This document shows positions 25,456 to 35,500 of a DNA stretch of 41,986 nt, one piece after another. The position numbers and the translations under genes are program-made. The number at the start of each line of letters is the position of its first letter. Within the stretch, counting starts at the first letter, position 1. The notes under the pieces were generated by a model. That model worked only from the letters and a program-made list of their open reading frames with translations. It was not told where the DNA came from and did not search any database. Origin of the DNA: Lachnospiraceae bacterium (lineage in GTDB: Bacteria; Bacillota; Clostridia; Lachnospirales; Lachnospiraceae); the NCBI GenBank assembly GCA_017460885.1, contig JAFUAB010000011.1:1-41986 (forward strand), written 5' to 3'.

Positions 25456-26502
25456 TTACTGTCTTAAAAGCTCGCCCATATTTCTTTCGAAAAACTCCGC
25501 CGATGTCTCATTTTTCTCCTTTGATGAGCTGCCGGCGGTAATCTTCATATTATGCTCACCGGCTATCGTGTCAATGTCAGCAAGAAGCATATTGATAATC
25601 CCCCTTGCATTTCCGTACAAAAAGGTAACAAAGCAGTCCTCACCCGTCCTTACGGTTTCACTTTTTTCCGGGAGCACCTTTCCAAAGCCCTCACAAAAGC
25701 CTGCGATATCGGAAGCTGCAGGAAGCTCAACGCGCAGTATGCCGCTGGGCTCTGCCTCCCGGTTTATCACCCGCTTATGCAGATCCTTAAGATAATTCAC
25801 ATTGTAAAAGCCGCTTACCTCATCAATAAAACTGCTTTTGTCGGCGGAGATGAAATAGAGCATCGCAACACCTATGGAGATACCCAGGTGAAAGGCCGTA
25901 CATCCCGTCAGGGTTTCCAGCAGAGTGCCCCACAGCATCGGCACGATAAACGGCCATATTGAAAAGAAAGGCATGCCGCCGGTTTCTTTTTTATAGCGCA
26001 GATACTGGTATGTCGACATGAAAAGATACGCATAGCGAAATACGTCCTGAAGCACGTACAAGCCGGTATCATGATAAACAGTATTGCTGTCATAATACCA
26101 TAGCATACCGGTAAAAATATTAACGATATCAAGTACCAAAAGCACGACGACCGGCGCAAAATATAACACCAGCTTTCGCTTCAGATAATCCATACTGTCA
26201 TACATAACGAAAAACGTATACAGAAACCATATGAGCATGGTCAGATTTAATGAGACCTCCAAAAGCGTTTCAAGTATCATGACAAGCACATACGGTCCGG
26301 GATGATACGGCCCTCTCAAAAACGCCACAAGCAGTCCGTCCGTTGCCAAAAAGAGCGTCGAAGCCACCATAAACAGATAAGCCGTATCTGCTTTGTTTCC
26401 CGTATGCTTTTTCCTCAATACCGCAACAAGCACTCCCAGCATCAGAATAACGGCTGCGAAATTGATATCTATATTTGCTATCTTGTCCGTATTAATACTC
26501 AT
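25456..26502 (-). CDS. Seven-TM protein with degenerate GGDEF domain
   Basis: A 348-residue protein with about seven membrane helices in residues 12-220 and a cytoplasmic part of about 125 residues. The cytoplasmic part reads DEVSGFYNVNYLKDL, like the DPLTG.YN...L start of GGDEF domains, and later VRTGEDCFVTFLYG where the RYGGDEF.V strand should be. The GGDEF active site is therefore replaced by TGEDCF and half of the domain is shortened, so catalysis is unlikely. It is probably a membrane sensor with a regulatory domain. A ribosome site AGAGAGG precedes the start. It lies 15 bp after the twin-GNAT gene in the same operon. Confidence 0.75.
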   Translation of the reverse strand: MSINTDKIANIDINFAAVILMLGVLVAVLRKKHTGNKADTAYLFMVASTLFLATDGLLVAFLRGPYHPGPYVLVMILETLLEVSLNLTMLIWFLYTFFVMYDSMDYLKRKLVLYFAPVVVLLVLDIVNIFTGMLWYYDSNTVYHDTGLYVLQDVFRYAYLFMSTYQYLRYKKETGGMPFFSIWPFIVPMLWGTLLETLTGCTAFHLGISIGVAMLYFISADKSSFIDEVSGFYNVNYLKDLHKRVINREAEPSGILRVELPAASDIAGFCEGFGKVLPEKSETVRTGEDCFVTFLYGNARGIINMLLADIDTIAGEHNMKITAGSSSKEKNETSAEFFERNMGELLRQ

Positions 26503-26517
26503 ACTGCCTCTCTTTTA

Positions 26518-27366
26518 TCAGCTGTTTTCGCTTCTATTGCCTTTATATACCTGCTCACCCTTACTTTCCGCAAATAACCTGTCCGTAAGCTTTTTTACCG
26601 CATCATTATGTCTGCGGATCACGATCCTGGTATCCTCCGGATAGTTTTCAGCAATCTTCAATGCCGTATGAACCATCATAAGTGCAAGATTCTTCTGATA
26701 CTGCGGTCCGTAGGAAATATAAAGAAGCACATGAAGCAGCCCGGATGGAGCCTTTTTCATCAAAAGCAGCCCATCCACCTTGTCATCCGCCACAGAACAG
26801 GATGAGATATCATCCTCGAACCAGCTCATGGAAAGATACGCCAGATCATCCAGCAGCCCGAAAGAACCCATAGACAGGCATTTTTTGATAAATGTCCTGT
26901 ACTGGTGTACAAAAATATCGGACAGCGGCAGTATATAGTCCGGAACCCTGGTAATCTTAAATGTGGAAATAAGTCTTTTGATATCCGCCATGGTAACTAC
27001 GATATCAAGCGCCTCGGCCGACTCCTGCGAGAACCCGTTTTCTTCCAGACGGTCTGCCATATACCGGTCCGGCGATTCATAATAGCTTTCCGCCACCTGT
27101 TCATCCGAGACTGCCGTTTTGTATTCCTCCAGGAGGATCTTTGAAATCTGATCGTTTTCACACTTAAGCAGCCGTATGCGGCTCTGCGTATCCTTTTCGC
27201 TGTCGCCGTTTTTCAATTCATAGACAAGCGCTCCGACAGGAGCGCCCCCGTCGTCAAGGGCGCCGATGCCGTTGAAAAATATGCGCTTCAGATCCTCCTG
27301 CATATCTTCATCAATATATGCATAAAAATCCATAAGATTTTCGCTGTCGATATATACAATCTCCAT
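26518..27366 (-). CDS. Degenerate twin-GNAT-like protein
   Basis: A 282-residue soluble protein that looks like two GNAT acetyltransferase folds in a row. The first has the strand GALDDGGAPVGALVYEL and a helix LEENGFSQESAEALD near its end; the second has GLLLMKKAPSGLLHVLLYISY and MVHTALKIAENYPEDTRIVIRRH. Neither carries the R/Q-x-x-G-x-G/A acetyl-CoA motif, so acetyl transfer is doubtful. Its ATG lies one base after the stop of the 1545-residue gene, with no ribosome site of its own, so translation is coupled. The GNAT assignment is an inference from fold-like strand and helix order. Confidence 0.5.
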   Translation of the reverse strand: MEIVYIDSENLMDFYAYIDEDMQEDLKRIFFNGIGALDDGGAPVGALVYELKNGDSEKDTQSRIRLLKCENDQISKILLEEYKTAVSDEQVAESYYESPDRYMADRLEENGFSQESAEALDIVVTMADIKRLISTFKITRVPDYILPLSDIFVHQYRTFIKKCLSMGSFGLLDDLAYLSMSWFEDDISSCSVADDKVDGLLLMKKAPSGLLHVLLYISYGPQYQKNLALMMVHTALKIAENYPEDTRIVIRRHNDAVKKLTDRLFAESKGEQVYKGNRSENS

Positions 27367-27367
27367 A

Positions 27368-30300
27368 TTACCAGATATGAGCCTTTTTCGTCATAAGCTT
27401 ACCCGAATTCAACTGTTCTTTGAAGAGTTTTTCCGCATCCACCGGGGGCTTAAACCCGCCATTAAGGGCAAACTTCACAGTCGTGAGCTGTATGTAGAGA
27501 TCACGACGGGAAGGATCATTCTTCGGCATGAGTTTCATTATCTCTTCATGCGACAGCTTCAAAAGCTGATCCGGATCATACCCGTTCCCCTTCTTCGCCA
27601 TAAGCTTCGGATAAATACTGTATAAAGGATATATTCCTTTTATAAATTCATTTTTTTGCGCGATAAATTGTATCGTTTCTTTGTCCAGAGTGCAGCCTGC
27701 ATCCGGGTGTTTATCTCTAAGCTCTGAATATTCTCCCAGAAATGTATCATTGTCAAAATCATACATCATCCTGCATATCTGACGAAGGTCAAGATTATTC
27801 ATGCTTAACATATCATCCATACTGTTAAAGGAAAGCAGCTTCAGATCAAAATCCAGGATGAATTTCAGGATCTTCTCATATTCGACCCTCTTTGCCACCC
27901 TCTCTTCGGTTGTGGCCTTCTCGTTATTTATTGCCATTTTCTTAAAGATATCGAGGCTTTCCTCCTCCGTAGCCCCCTGAAAATAAGCCATATTGCTTAT
28001 CACGGTAGAATATAGCCTGGGATTGATATTCGCATATCCTTTTGGATCGGGTTTTATTACATTATTAGTATAATCGTGTATTAAATGGTAACGACTTAAA
28101 TATATCCGTTCAGATTCCTGATCGTACTTTTCCAGAGACTCCCTGTCTTTTGCACACAGCTCATTTTCCTTATAGCGGCGTTTTTCTTTTTCAATGTCCG
28201 CCGGATCCGTGCTTTCCCACTTTCTTTGAGTCCTCAGCGTCCTGGGGGTTTTAATCTCCTCCTGAATGACAGGAGGCTTTTCCGTAGTAAAAGTCCAGTC
28301 CTGCATTACCTCAAAGACTTTTTCCGCATCCACCGGGGGTGCAAACCCGTTGTTTTTGTAAAATGCCACAGTCATGACAAGTTGATAAGGTGTAGCACTG
28401 ACAGGATCAACCTTTTTCATGGCAGTCGTTATCTCATCAGTCGAAAGATCCAAAAACTTATCCGGATCAAACCCCTCAATCCCCTTCAGCCGGGGATACA
28501 GATCATAGAAGGCTGCCATTCCTTTAATAAATTCTACTTTTCGCGCGATCAGTTGTATCGTTTCCTTGTCCATGGTACAGTCTGCATCCCAGTAAACATC
28601 TCTAAGCTCTGTATAATCTGACAAAATCTGATCACTGTTAAAATCACGCATCATCCTGCACATTTGACGAAGGTCGACATTATTCATGCTTAACAGATCA
28701 TCCATACTATCAAAGGAAAACAGCTTCAGGTCAAAATCCAGAATAAATTTCAGGATCTTCTCATATTCGACCCTCTTTGCCACTATCTCTTCCGTTGTGG
28801 CGTTCTCGTTTCTTATCGATATCCTTTTAAAGGTATCGATGGTTTCCTTCTCCGTAGTCCCCTGAAAATATGACATATTGCCTAACATGGAAGAATAGGC
28901 CACGGGATTGATCGACATGAATTTTTTACTGTCTTTTGATATCTCATTTGCATAGACTTTGTATATCGCATCGCTATGATCAAGACAGATCCGATCGGAT
29001 TCCTCATTGTACTTATCTAAATACTTCTTTTCTTTTGCGTGCAGCTCATTTCTCTCTTCTTTTTCAAGCTCCGTCAGATCCATATCCATGCTTGACCTCT
29101 TTCTCTTCATCACCCTCTTCCTGCGGTACCGGATCTCCTGCTGAACAAAGTTGCTTGCACTATGCAATACCTTGTAAATATCTTCGAACTCCTGGGATTC
29201 GATGTCCTCACCCTCGATTTCTCCTGCTTGCGCATCTGATAACCTACGGTTTATCAGCTCAAGCCTCTCATCGCTGAAGGAACCCATCTCCTCCATCGAA
29301 ATAAGACTCCTGCATTCCGTGGCAGGCAGCTGCAGCAATCCATCCAAAGGCCCTGAAATATAGTTACAGCAAAAATTATATTTAAAGTCTCCCTCTCTTT
29401 GCAGTTCCTCAATGCTCTCTATGCCTTCGGGGAGCTTCAGCCATCCGCGTCTCCTCTGATTCTTATATATTTCAGCCATATTATCTGCAACATCAACAAG
29501 ATTTGCTCCTATTAAGGATACGGCCTGTTTTTTATAGAATTCATCAAACATTTTATACCGCGGGTTTGCGGAGAATTGCTCTACAGGTATCGAATTATAG
29601 GCATTGTATACTTCTCTCCAAAACATATATTGCTCTCCGGCGGTTCCCGTGATGAGTTTATAAAGCCGTATCATCTCATCTGCAGGCTTTCCCTTCAAAA
29701 AACCCATGATAGTTCTGCTGCCTGCGTTGGGTATATGATACTTTTTCCCGTTCTTTCGACACCACGCTCTCAGCACGGCAGGACCCATGTCACCGACTTT
29801 GCCTCTTATGTCAATCTGACGATCCAAAAACTCCGCTGTTATTGCGTTGGACTGAAAACGCTCTTTTCGCTTCGTGATCTCCTCCGGCGGAACCTCCCCG
29901 GCGGGCTTGGAAGGAGATAAATATTTCCACAGATGCTTTATCTTATCATCCAGACCGATCGTTTCCTTATTCACCTTTTCCTCACACTGTGAGACCAGTT
30001 CCTCTACGGCACCGGGAAGGAACACGGGGCCTTGAAATTTTTTTAATCGCAAGAGATTTTTAATGTAATCATTCCACTCTTCATCCGTCTTTTTAAGATT
30101 GGTGTTATCTATGGCGATTTCACTGTTGATGAAGGTTATGGTGTTACGGATACTATGGAAAAATGTAAGCTTCGCCCTGATCCTTTTGGCATCCTCGTCT
30201 GAGAGCTTAAAGCCGCGCTCTACCCCTCTGACAAGCTCAAAGTGAATATCCTCCGCCTGCTCACACAGCTTCATATTCTCATGATAATGATGGATGATAT

Positions 30301-32005
30301 CGGGAATGCTTTCGCATTTCATTTCATGTATATCCAGCTTTTCGAGCTCCTCCAGTCTGGCCCTTAAGATTTCCTCGCTGTAAGGCGCATCCTTTTCCAC
30401 GGTATTCTGCCGCATATTCCCTTTGTACGCCAGTACATTATCCATAGCAGTCTCAAAAAGTTCATTGTTTTGGGAAATCCGGTCCTTCCTTTCTTTCTGA
30501 TCATAAGGCATGGTGGATTCCATCGACTTCTTCGCTTCCGTTGTTTTCTCGCTGTAAGTCTTGGATACAAGCTCTTTAAGTGTATTCGGATTGTTATATT
30601 CGGCCTTCATCCGTTCATAGAAAGCCTTGGCGTCCCGGTTATTATAATTCGGCTCGGCGCGGCGTTCCATACGTTTTTTATCCACGCCGTTTAACCGCAT
30701 CATCGTCTGCCCCAGGATATAGGATCTGTTCAGAAGCTCGGCGATCTTCTTCTGCTCCGGCGTATTTGCCGCCCCGGTATCCATGGAAAGCTCCTCATTG
30801 TAGTGATCCCTGTAGTAAGGATTTTTGATGATTTCCTTACGAATGTTATAATACGCGGCTATAGAGCGCAGGGACTGCAGTCTTTCCTCCAGCATGTCCT
30901 TCACGTTTCCCTCTATATTGTCCATATAATGATGCTTTGTTGCCATGCGGTCAAAGGCGGCCACACGATTTGAGAGACTCTCCAGTACAGAGGCATTCCT
31001 GATCATATCCGCATCCGTTTGGAAGGAGATGCTGTTGATATCAATAGTAAACAGGGACTGCGCCATAATGTCGAGAGCCGCTTGTATATCCTGTCCTTCT
31101 CTTCCTCCGGGACCTTTATTTTCATTATTACCGATATATTTTCTGAGCAGCGTGAGATTATACTCCTTGTCTTCCCGCACCAAAAACTGTGACAGGTCAC
31201 GATATGCTTCTTCATCGGATAAGACCAGCTTTTGTGCATTGACCGTTTCCTCCATTACGCCTAATGCACCCTGCTCCGATTCCCTTTCCGCCTGTTTTAA
31301 AAGTTCCTCGTTCCTTATCTTCTGAAACAGTCTGGATCTCTTGTTTTTCTTCGTTTCCATACGTTTTCTGTCATTAAGCTTATCGGAAAAAGCTCCCTTG
31401 TAGTCCTTTACCATGAGTTCCTTAGACGGTATATACTCCAGCTGATACACATCTCTGGTCACTCCGATCAGACTACGGGCTTCGGCTATCATGTTATAGA
31501 GCCTGCTGCTGTTCTTTTCTACCGTATGCTCAGACGCAAATGCTTCCTGGTCCATCTTTTCTGCTGCTTTGGCTCTTTTCTCTTTTTCTGCCTCGTGAGC
31601 TTTGCGTTTTTCTTCACGAGCTTTTTCTTTTTCCTGCTTGTGAACAAACGAATCCATGGAGCGGGAAATCCACTGCTTTTCCGCGATCTCATCGGCATCA
31701 AAATATTTCCCCTTGTCAAGGGCCTCGGTCATCTTTGTCAGGTCGGTATCTTTTCCATCGGCGCGAGGGGCATTTTCCTTCCGAAGCATAAGCTCTCTTT
31801 TTATCAGCGGATTTAAGGCATCATCCATTAATTTTGGTTTTTCAGCCAGATCCTCAGGCGCAAGCGGATCCAGTGAAAACTTTCTGCTCTTCGTTTCCCC
31901 GGCCTCAAGGTTACCGTGTATCGCTTCCGACTCAAGCGTGCGGTTAACATGTATAGTTTTCGGTATTTTTTTCAGTTGCTGCTCATCCATATGATTTATT
32001 CCCAT
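27368..32005 (-). CDS. Large hypothetical protein with tandem 295-residue duplication
   Basis: A 1545-residue soluble protein without signal peptide or membrane helix. The N-terminal 150 residues end in a charged coiled coil (KEKAREEKRKAHEAEKEKR), and the middle is mostly helical. Near the C-terminus two copies of one module lie in tandem, shifted by 295 residues (about 988-1240 and 1283-1530). Both contain NPxxYSxxxxNMxYFQG, KRVEYEKILKFILDFDLKL, SMDDxLSMNNxDLRQxCRMM and GFxPPVDAEKxF. A 33-bp stretch is identical in both copies at DNA level, which points to a recent duplication. No catalytic motif or family recognised. The start has AAAGGAG nine bases upstream. It heads an operon with the twin-GNAT and seven-TM genes. 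Confidence 0.85.
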   Translation of the reverse strand: MGINHMDEQQLKKIPKTIHVNRTLESEAIHGNLEAGETKSRKFSLDPLAPEDLAEKPKLMDDALNPLIKRELMLRKENAPRADGKDTDLTKMTEALDKGKYFDADEIAEKQWISRSMDSFVHKQEKEKAREEKRKAHEAEKEKRAKAAEKMDQEAFASEHTVEKNSSRLYNMIAEARSLIGVTRDVYQLEYIPSKELMVKDYKGAFSDKLNDRKRMETKKNKRSRLFQKIRNEELLKQAERESEQGALGVMEETVNAQKLVLSDEEAYRDLSQFLVREDKEYNLTLLRKYIGNNENKGPGGREGQDIQAALDIMAQSLFTIDINSISFQTDADMIRNASVLESLSNRVAAFDRMATKHHYMDNIEGNVKDMLEERLQSLRSIAAYYNIRKEIIKNPYYRDHYNEELSMDTGAANTPEQKKIAELLNRSYILGQTMMRLNGVDKKRMERRAEPNYNNRDAKAFYERMKAEYNNPNTLKELVSKTYSEKTTEAKKSMESTMPYDQKERKDRISQNNELFETAMDNVLAYKGNMRQNTVEKDAPYSEEILRARLEELEKLDIHEMKCESIPDIIHHYHENMKLCEQAEDIHFELVRGVERGFKLSDEDAKRIRAKLTFFHSIRNTITFINSEIAIDNTNLKKTDEEWNDYIKNLLRLKKFQGPVFLPGAVEELVSQCEEKVNKETIGLDDKIKHLWKYLSPSKPAGEVPPEEITKRKERFQSNAITAEFLDRQIDIRGKVGDMGPAVLRAWCRKNGKKYHIPNAGSRTIMGFLKGKPADEMIRLYKLITGTAGEQYMFWREVYNAYNSIPVEQFSANPRYKMFDEFYKKQAVSLIGANLVDVADNMAEIYKNQRRRGWLKLPEGIESIEELQREGDFKYNFCCNYISGPLDGLLQLPATECRSLISMEEMGSFSDERLELINRRLSDAQAGEIEGEDIESQEFEDIYKVLHSASNFVQQEIRYRRKRVMKRKRSSMDMDLTELEKEERNELHAKEKKYLDKYNEESDRICLDHSDAIYKVYANEISKDSKKFMSINPVAYSSMLGNMSYFQGTTEKETIDTFKRISIRNENATTEEIVAKRVEYEKILKFILDFDLKLFSFDSMDDLLSMNNVDLRQMCRMMRDFNSDQILSDYTELRDVYWDADCTMDKETIQLIARKVEFIKGMAAFYDLYPRLKGIEGFDPDKFLDLSTDEITTAMKKVDPVSATPYQLVMTVAFYKNNGFAPPVDAEKVFEVMQDWTFTTEKPPVIQEEIKTPRTLRTQRKWESTDPADIEKEKRRYKENELCAKDRESLEKYDQESERIYLSRYHLIHDYTNNVIKPDPKGYANINPRLYSTVISNMAYFQGATEEESLDIFKKMAINNEKATTEERVAKRVEYEKILKFILDFDLKLLSFNSMDDMLSMNNLDLRQICRMMYDFDNDTFLGEYSELRDKHPDAGCTLDKETIQFIAQKNEFIKGIYPLYSIYPKLMAKKGNGYDPDQLLKLSHEEIMKLMPKNDPSRRDLYIQLTTVKFALNGGFKPPVDAEKLFKEQLNSGKLMTKKAHIW

Positions 32006-32039
32006 TGCTGTAATCTCCTTTCTTCCGGTAAAAACCGCT

Positions 32040-32067
32040 GTAACTGTTCAGCCTGCAGGACAGTTAC
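32040..32067 (-). terminator. Hairpin before the 1545-residue gene
   Basis: GTAACTGT / ACAGTTAC stem followed on the minus strand by AGCGGTTTTTACC. It lies between the GNAT gene and the large hypothetical gene and may be a weak terminator or attenuator. Confidence 0.45.
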
Positions 32068-32093
32068 ACGATGCTCATATATTTTCGCCTGTT

Positions 32094-32504
32094 TTATGAT
32101 TCAAACACCTCCGCCGACAGATCATATGTCAGCAGTACCATACCGCTATCATCCGGTTCAATTTCCGCGAAGCCGCAGGAAAGCAGGAAATCTCTTATTT
32201 CGAGTTCCTCCTCGGATATGACCAGGGCACACACCACCGCCTCGGCATCCATGTCCTCCGCCGCATCGATAAGGAGCGATATCATAGCCCTGCCCGCGCC
32301 CTTTCTGCGGCTGTCCTCATCCACAAAAATGTAACGTATGGCAAGCGTATGATCTCCGCCCGCACCTGCCGCAAGAACTCCGACCGCAGCGTCGCTTTCC
32401 TCATCTACAGCGCCAATAAAAACGTCGCTGTTTACGAGAGACTCCGTATCGACGACCCCTAAAAAATAATCCGCATTTCTTTCCGTTATAATCGTTGCCT
32501 GCAT
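32094..32504 (-). CDS. GNAT family N-acetyltransferase
   Basis: A 136-residue acetyltransferase. The acetyl-CoA-binding motif is clear: IRYIFVDEDSRRKGAGRAMISLLIDAA (R-R-K-G-A-G), followed by the strand AVVCALV and RDFLLSCGF, the usual end of the fold. The substrate (amine on a small molecule or protein) cannot be told. I chose the ATG at 32504 because AGGAGGAG stands just before it; an in-frame ATG at 32540 also follows a GGAGG, but very close. It lies downstream of the giant surface protein gene and 88 bp before the 1545-residue gene. Confidence 0.83.
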   Translation of the reverse strand: MQATIITERNADYFLGVVDTESLVNSDVFIGAVDEESDAAVGVLAAGAGGDHTLAIRYIFVDEDSRRKGAGRAMISLLIDAAEDMDAEAVVCALVISEEELEIRDFLLSCGFAEIEPDDSGMVLLTYDLSAEVFES

Positions 32505-32569
32505 ATCTCCTCCTATCTGAACGATCTCATATATCCTCATCTTCCTCCATGCAGTTTTTTACTATTCAC

Positions 32570-32590
32570 TAGCAGCTTCACCTTCGCCTG
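32570..32590 (-). repeat. Relic of an AAA-ATPase/PD-(D/E)XK gene end
   Basis: A 21-bp stretch identical to 20480-20500, which encodes the QAKVKLL end of the AAA-ATPase-like protein. On the minus strand it reads NQAKVKLLVN here. It lies 8 bp past the stop of the giant gene, with no other part of the family gene nearby. Confidence 0.55.
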
Positions 32591-32598
32591 ATTCCGGT

Positions 32599-35500
32599 TT
32601 ACTTGATCGTCATACCTTCTTCGACGTTAATTCCGGCTTTGGAAGTAAACAGCGATCTGATCTTTTCCTTTACGTCCTTCCCGATCGACAGCTTCACCAC
32701 GGCCTTCTCATCGATCATGTTGAACGCTGCCTTACCGATGCTGGCAAGGTTTGCAGACTTGACGGTCACGGTCTTCAGGGATTTGCATCCGTTGAACGCG
32801 TAATCGCAGATCGTCGTCACGTTAGCGGGTATCGTTATCGAGGTAAGACTCACGCAATCCTCGAAGCAGCTTTCGCCGATCGTTCTTAAGCCCTTGCCGA
32901 GTGTAACCTTCTTAAGTGACGTACACTCTGCGAATGCCTCCGTTCCGATTTCCGTTACCTTGGCCGGTATTTTTATGGACTTCAGCGCGCCGCAGCGTTC
33001 AAAGGCCCTGTCATCTATCACGGTCACATTCTTGCCGATGGTCACAGTCTTCAGGGACGTACATCCCATGAACGTATCGTCATGAATGACGGTTACCCCT
33101 GCGGGTATCTTCACGGATGTCAGGGCCGTACAGCCTTCGAATGCTCCGCTGTCTATCTCCCTGACGTTCTTGCCTATGGTAACCTTCGTAATGTACTCGT
33201 TGCCGCTGAAGGCACCGCTGTCAATTCTAGTTACGTCATAATTCATACCCAGGTACTTAACCCTGGCCGGTATGGTAACGCGGCCCTTGGCGACGGTAAC
33301 GTCGACGTTATCTACGCCTACGACCCGGACTGCATTGGCAGTGGATACGGCGTACTGCACGCCCCTGACGTAGAACCTGTCTCCGGACCAGGTCGTAAGT
33401 GCCTGCAAGGCTGCCAGCTGATCGCCGGTGCCTGACAGTACGAACTCGCAATACTCCGGAATGCCCTCAAAAGGATCATTACCGATGCCGGCTTCCATGA
33501 GCAGGGTTGACTTAACCGTAACCTTCCCGAGCAAAACACAGCCGAAAAATGCTGAATCGCCGATCTTATCCACGTTCTTCGGTATCGTGACGGTCTTAAG
33601 GGATACGCATTCCCTGAAAGCGTTATTGCCGATCTCCCTCAGCCCATCCTTAAGGCCAACCGATGTAAGCGCGGCACATCCCTCGAATGCGCTATCCAGT
33701 ATTTCGGTTACACTTGCTCCAAGAGTCACCTTCTTAAGCGAAGTACAGCCCATGAATGCCTGTGCACCGATGGTTTCAACATTCTTGCCGACGGATACGC
33801 TCCTGATATCTGTATTGCCTGCGAATGCGCCAAGTTCAATGGCCACTACCTCATACTTCGTCTTGTCATCGGCAAACTTCACCGTAGCGGGTATCGAGAT
33901 ACTTGTCCTGGAAACGCCGTCTGCAAGTCCTGCAACAGTGACCTTATCATCTCCGATCTTATAGTAGGCAAGTCCGCCTGAAATAAATTTCTCATCGCCG
34001 GTCCTGCTTGAAACCCGGAACGCGAATGAATATTTCTTTAATCCCTGCGTTGCGGTGGTGACATAACCATCGGCCGTATCCGAACTGATGGATACATCAT
34101 CTTTGGAGAGTGAGTTGTATGCCTGCAGGTCTCCCTCATCATAATAAGCATAAACATTGATAAAGCCTGAGCCGCTCTTCTGAACCGTAAGATTACCAAG
34201 AGTATCTACACTCACCGCGCCCTCAGGAGATGATTCAACTTCGTAGCGGTATTTCAGGTTTTCGGCTCCGGTCACCATAACATTGTCGCTCGAAATAAGC
34301 ACTCCTTCTTTGTTTACTACGTATCCCGTTTCCGTGCGTGCCAGTTCTGACTCAACCTGCGGATCAAGAGTTATGACTTCTCCCACTTTGTTTGCGTTAA
34401 ATGACAGTGGTTCTCCTCCGTATACGGTCATGTTTGTAATGGCTGTTACCGTGTTTACCGCATCAACGCTTGCCCTGCGTTCAACCGTTACATCGCTGAT
34501 GGTATCACGATCCGTCTCTACCATGAGCCTGAAGGTCTCGGTCACATTGCCGGATCCATCGGTCGCAGCGGTAAAATATTCATCGGGAATGGTCAGGTCA
34601 GTCTCAATAACTCTGGAATCACCGGGCAGGATCGGATCATTTCCGTATCCGACATTTTGCAATGCTTCAAACTCCGTGCCCATTTCATATCCCAGGATCA
34701 TCTCTGCGTTCTCTCCCGTTTTGGCATTACCCAGATTGGTCAGGGTACCCTTTACGTGATAGATGCCCCTTTGTGCGGTCTCAGTAGCTTCAAGGCTGTC
34801 AAGAACTACGTATGGTTCAAGCTTTTCCCTGATGTCAAGCACTCTCAGGATGCTGCCTGCGGCATCCGTCAGCGTGATCGCGGCTCTTGCATCCTTTGCA
34901 TCCTCATTCAGGGCAAACTGCCCGGTAAAGGTTTGTGCCTTACCTCCGGTGAGTCCATCCATCGTAATGCTTTCTACGGTCGAAATTTCTCCCGTTTCTT
35001 CATCAAGGCTGGTCAAAACGGGATTGCCTGCAGCGTCGGTTGCCCTGACGGTAATGCCATCAAGCGTTTCATAGCCGTCGTTAAGCACGTCAAAAGCAAA
35101 GACGGCGGTATCTCCGGCTGAGGCGTAAGAAAATCCTGCATCCCTGATCTCGGGAGTTCCGTCATTCAGCGTCTTAAATCTCACTGGAACGGCATCCTCC
35201 ACGTCGACGACGGGATACGACATGCCTCCCTCGGTTTTGATCATGGAAGGAGCCTTCCAGGCGAGGCCATTGATGTTCTTTTCTTCATCCACGTCAAAGG
35301 ACACGTAGTCATAACTCATTCCGTTCTCTTCAGTAAGCTGAATGGGCATCGTAATGCCGCTGATCATGCTAATCGGCTTGCCGGAAGTCTCAACGTCAGA
35401 AGGTACCACCTGTACCCTTGCACTGTACAGGTGCCTTTCAAGCACAAGATTCTCGGGATCCTCAGCTTCAGGAGTGTTCTCCTCGACACCTTCCTTAAGA

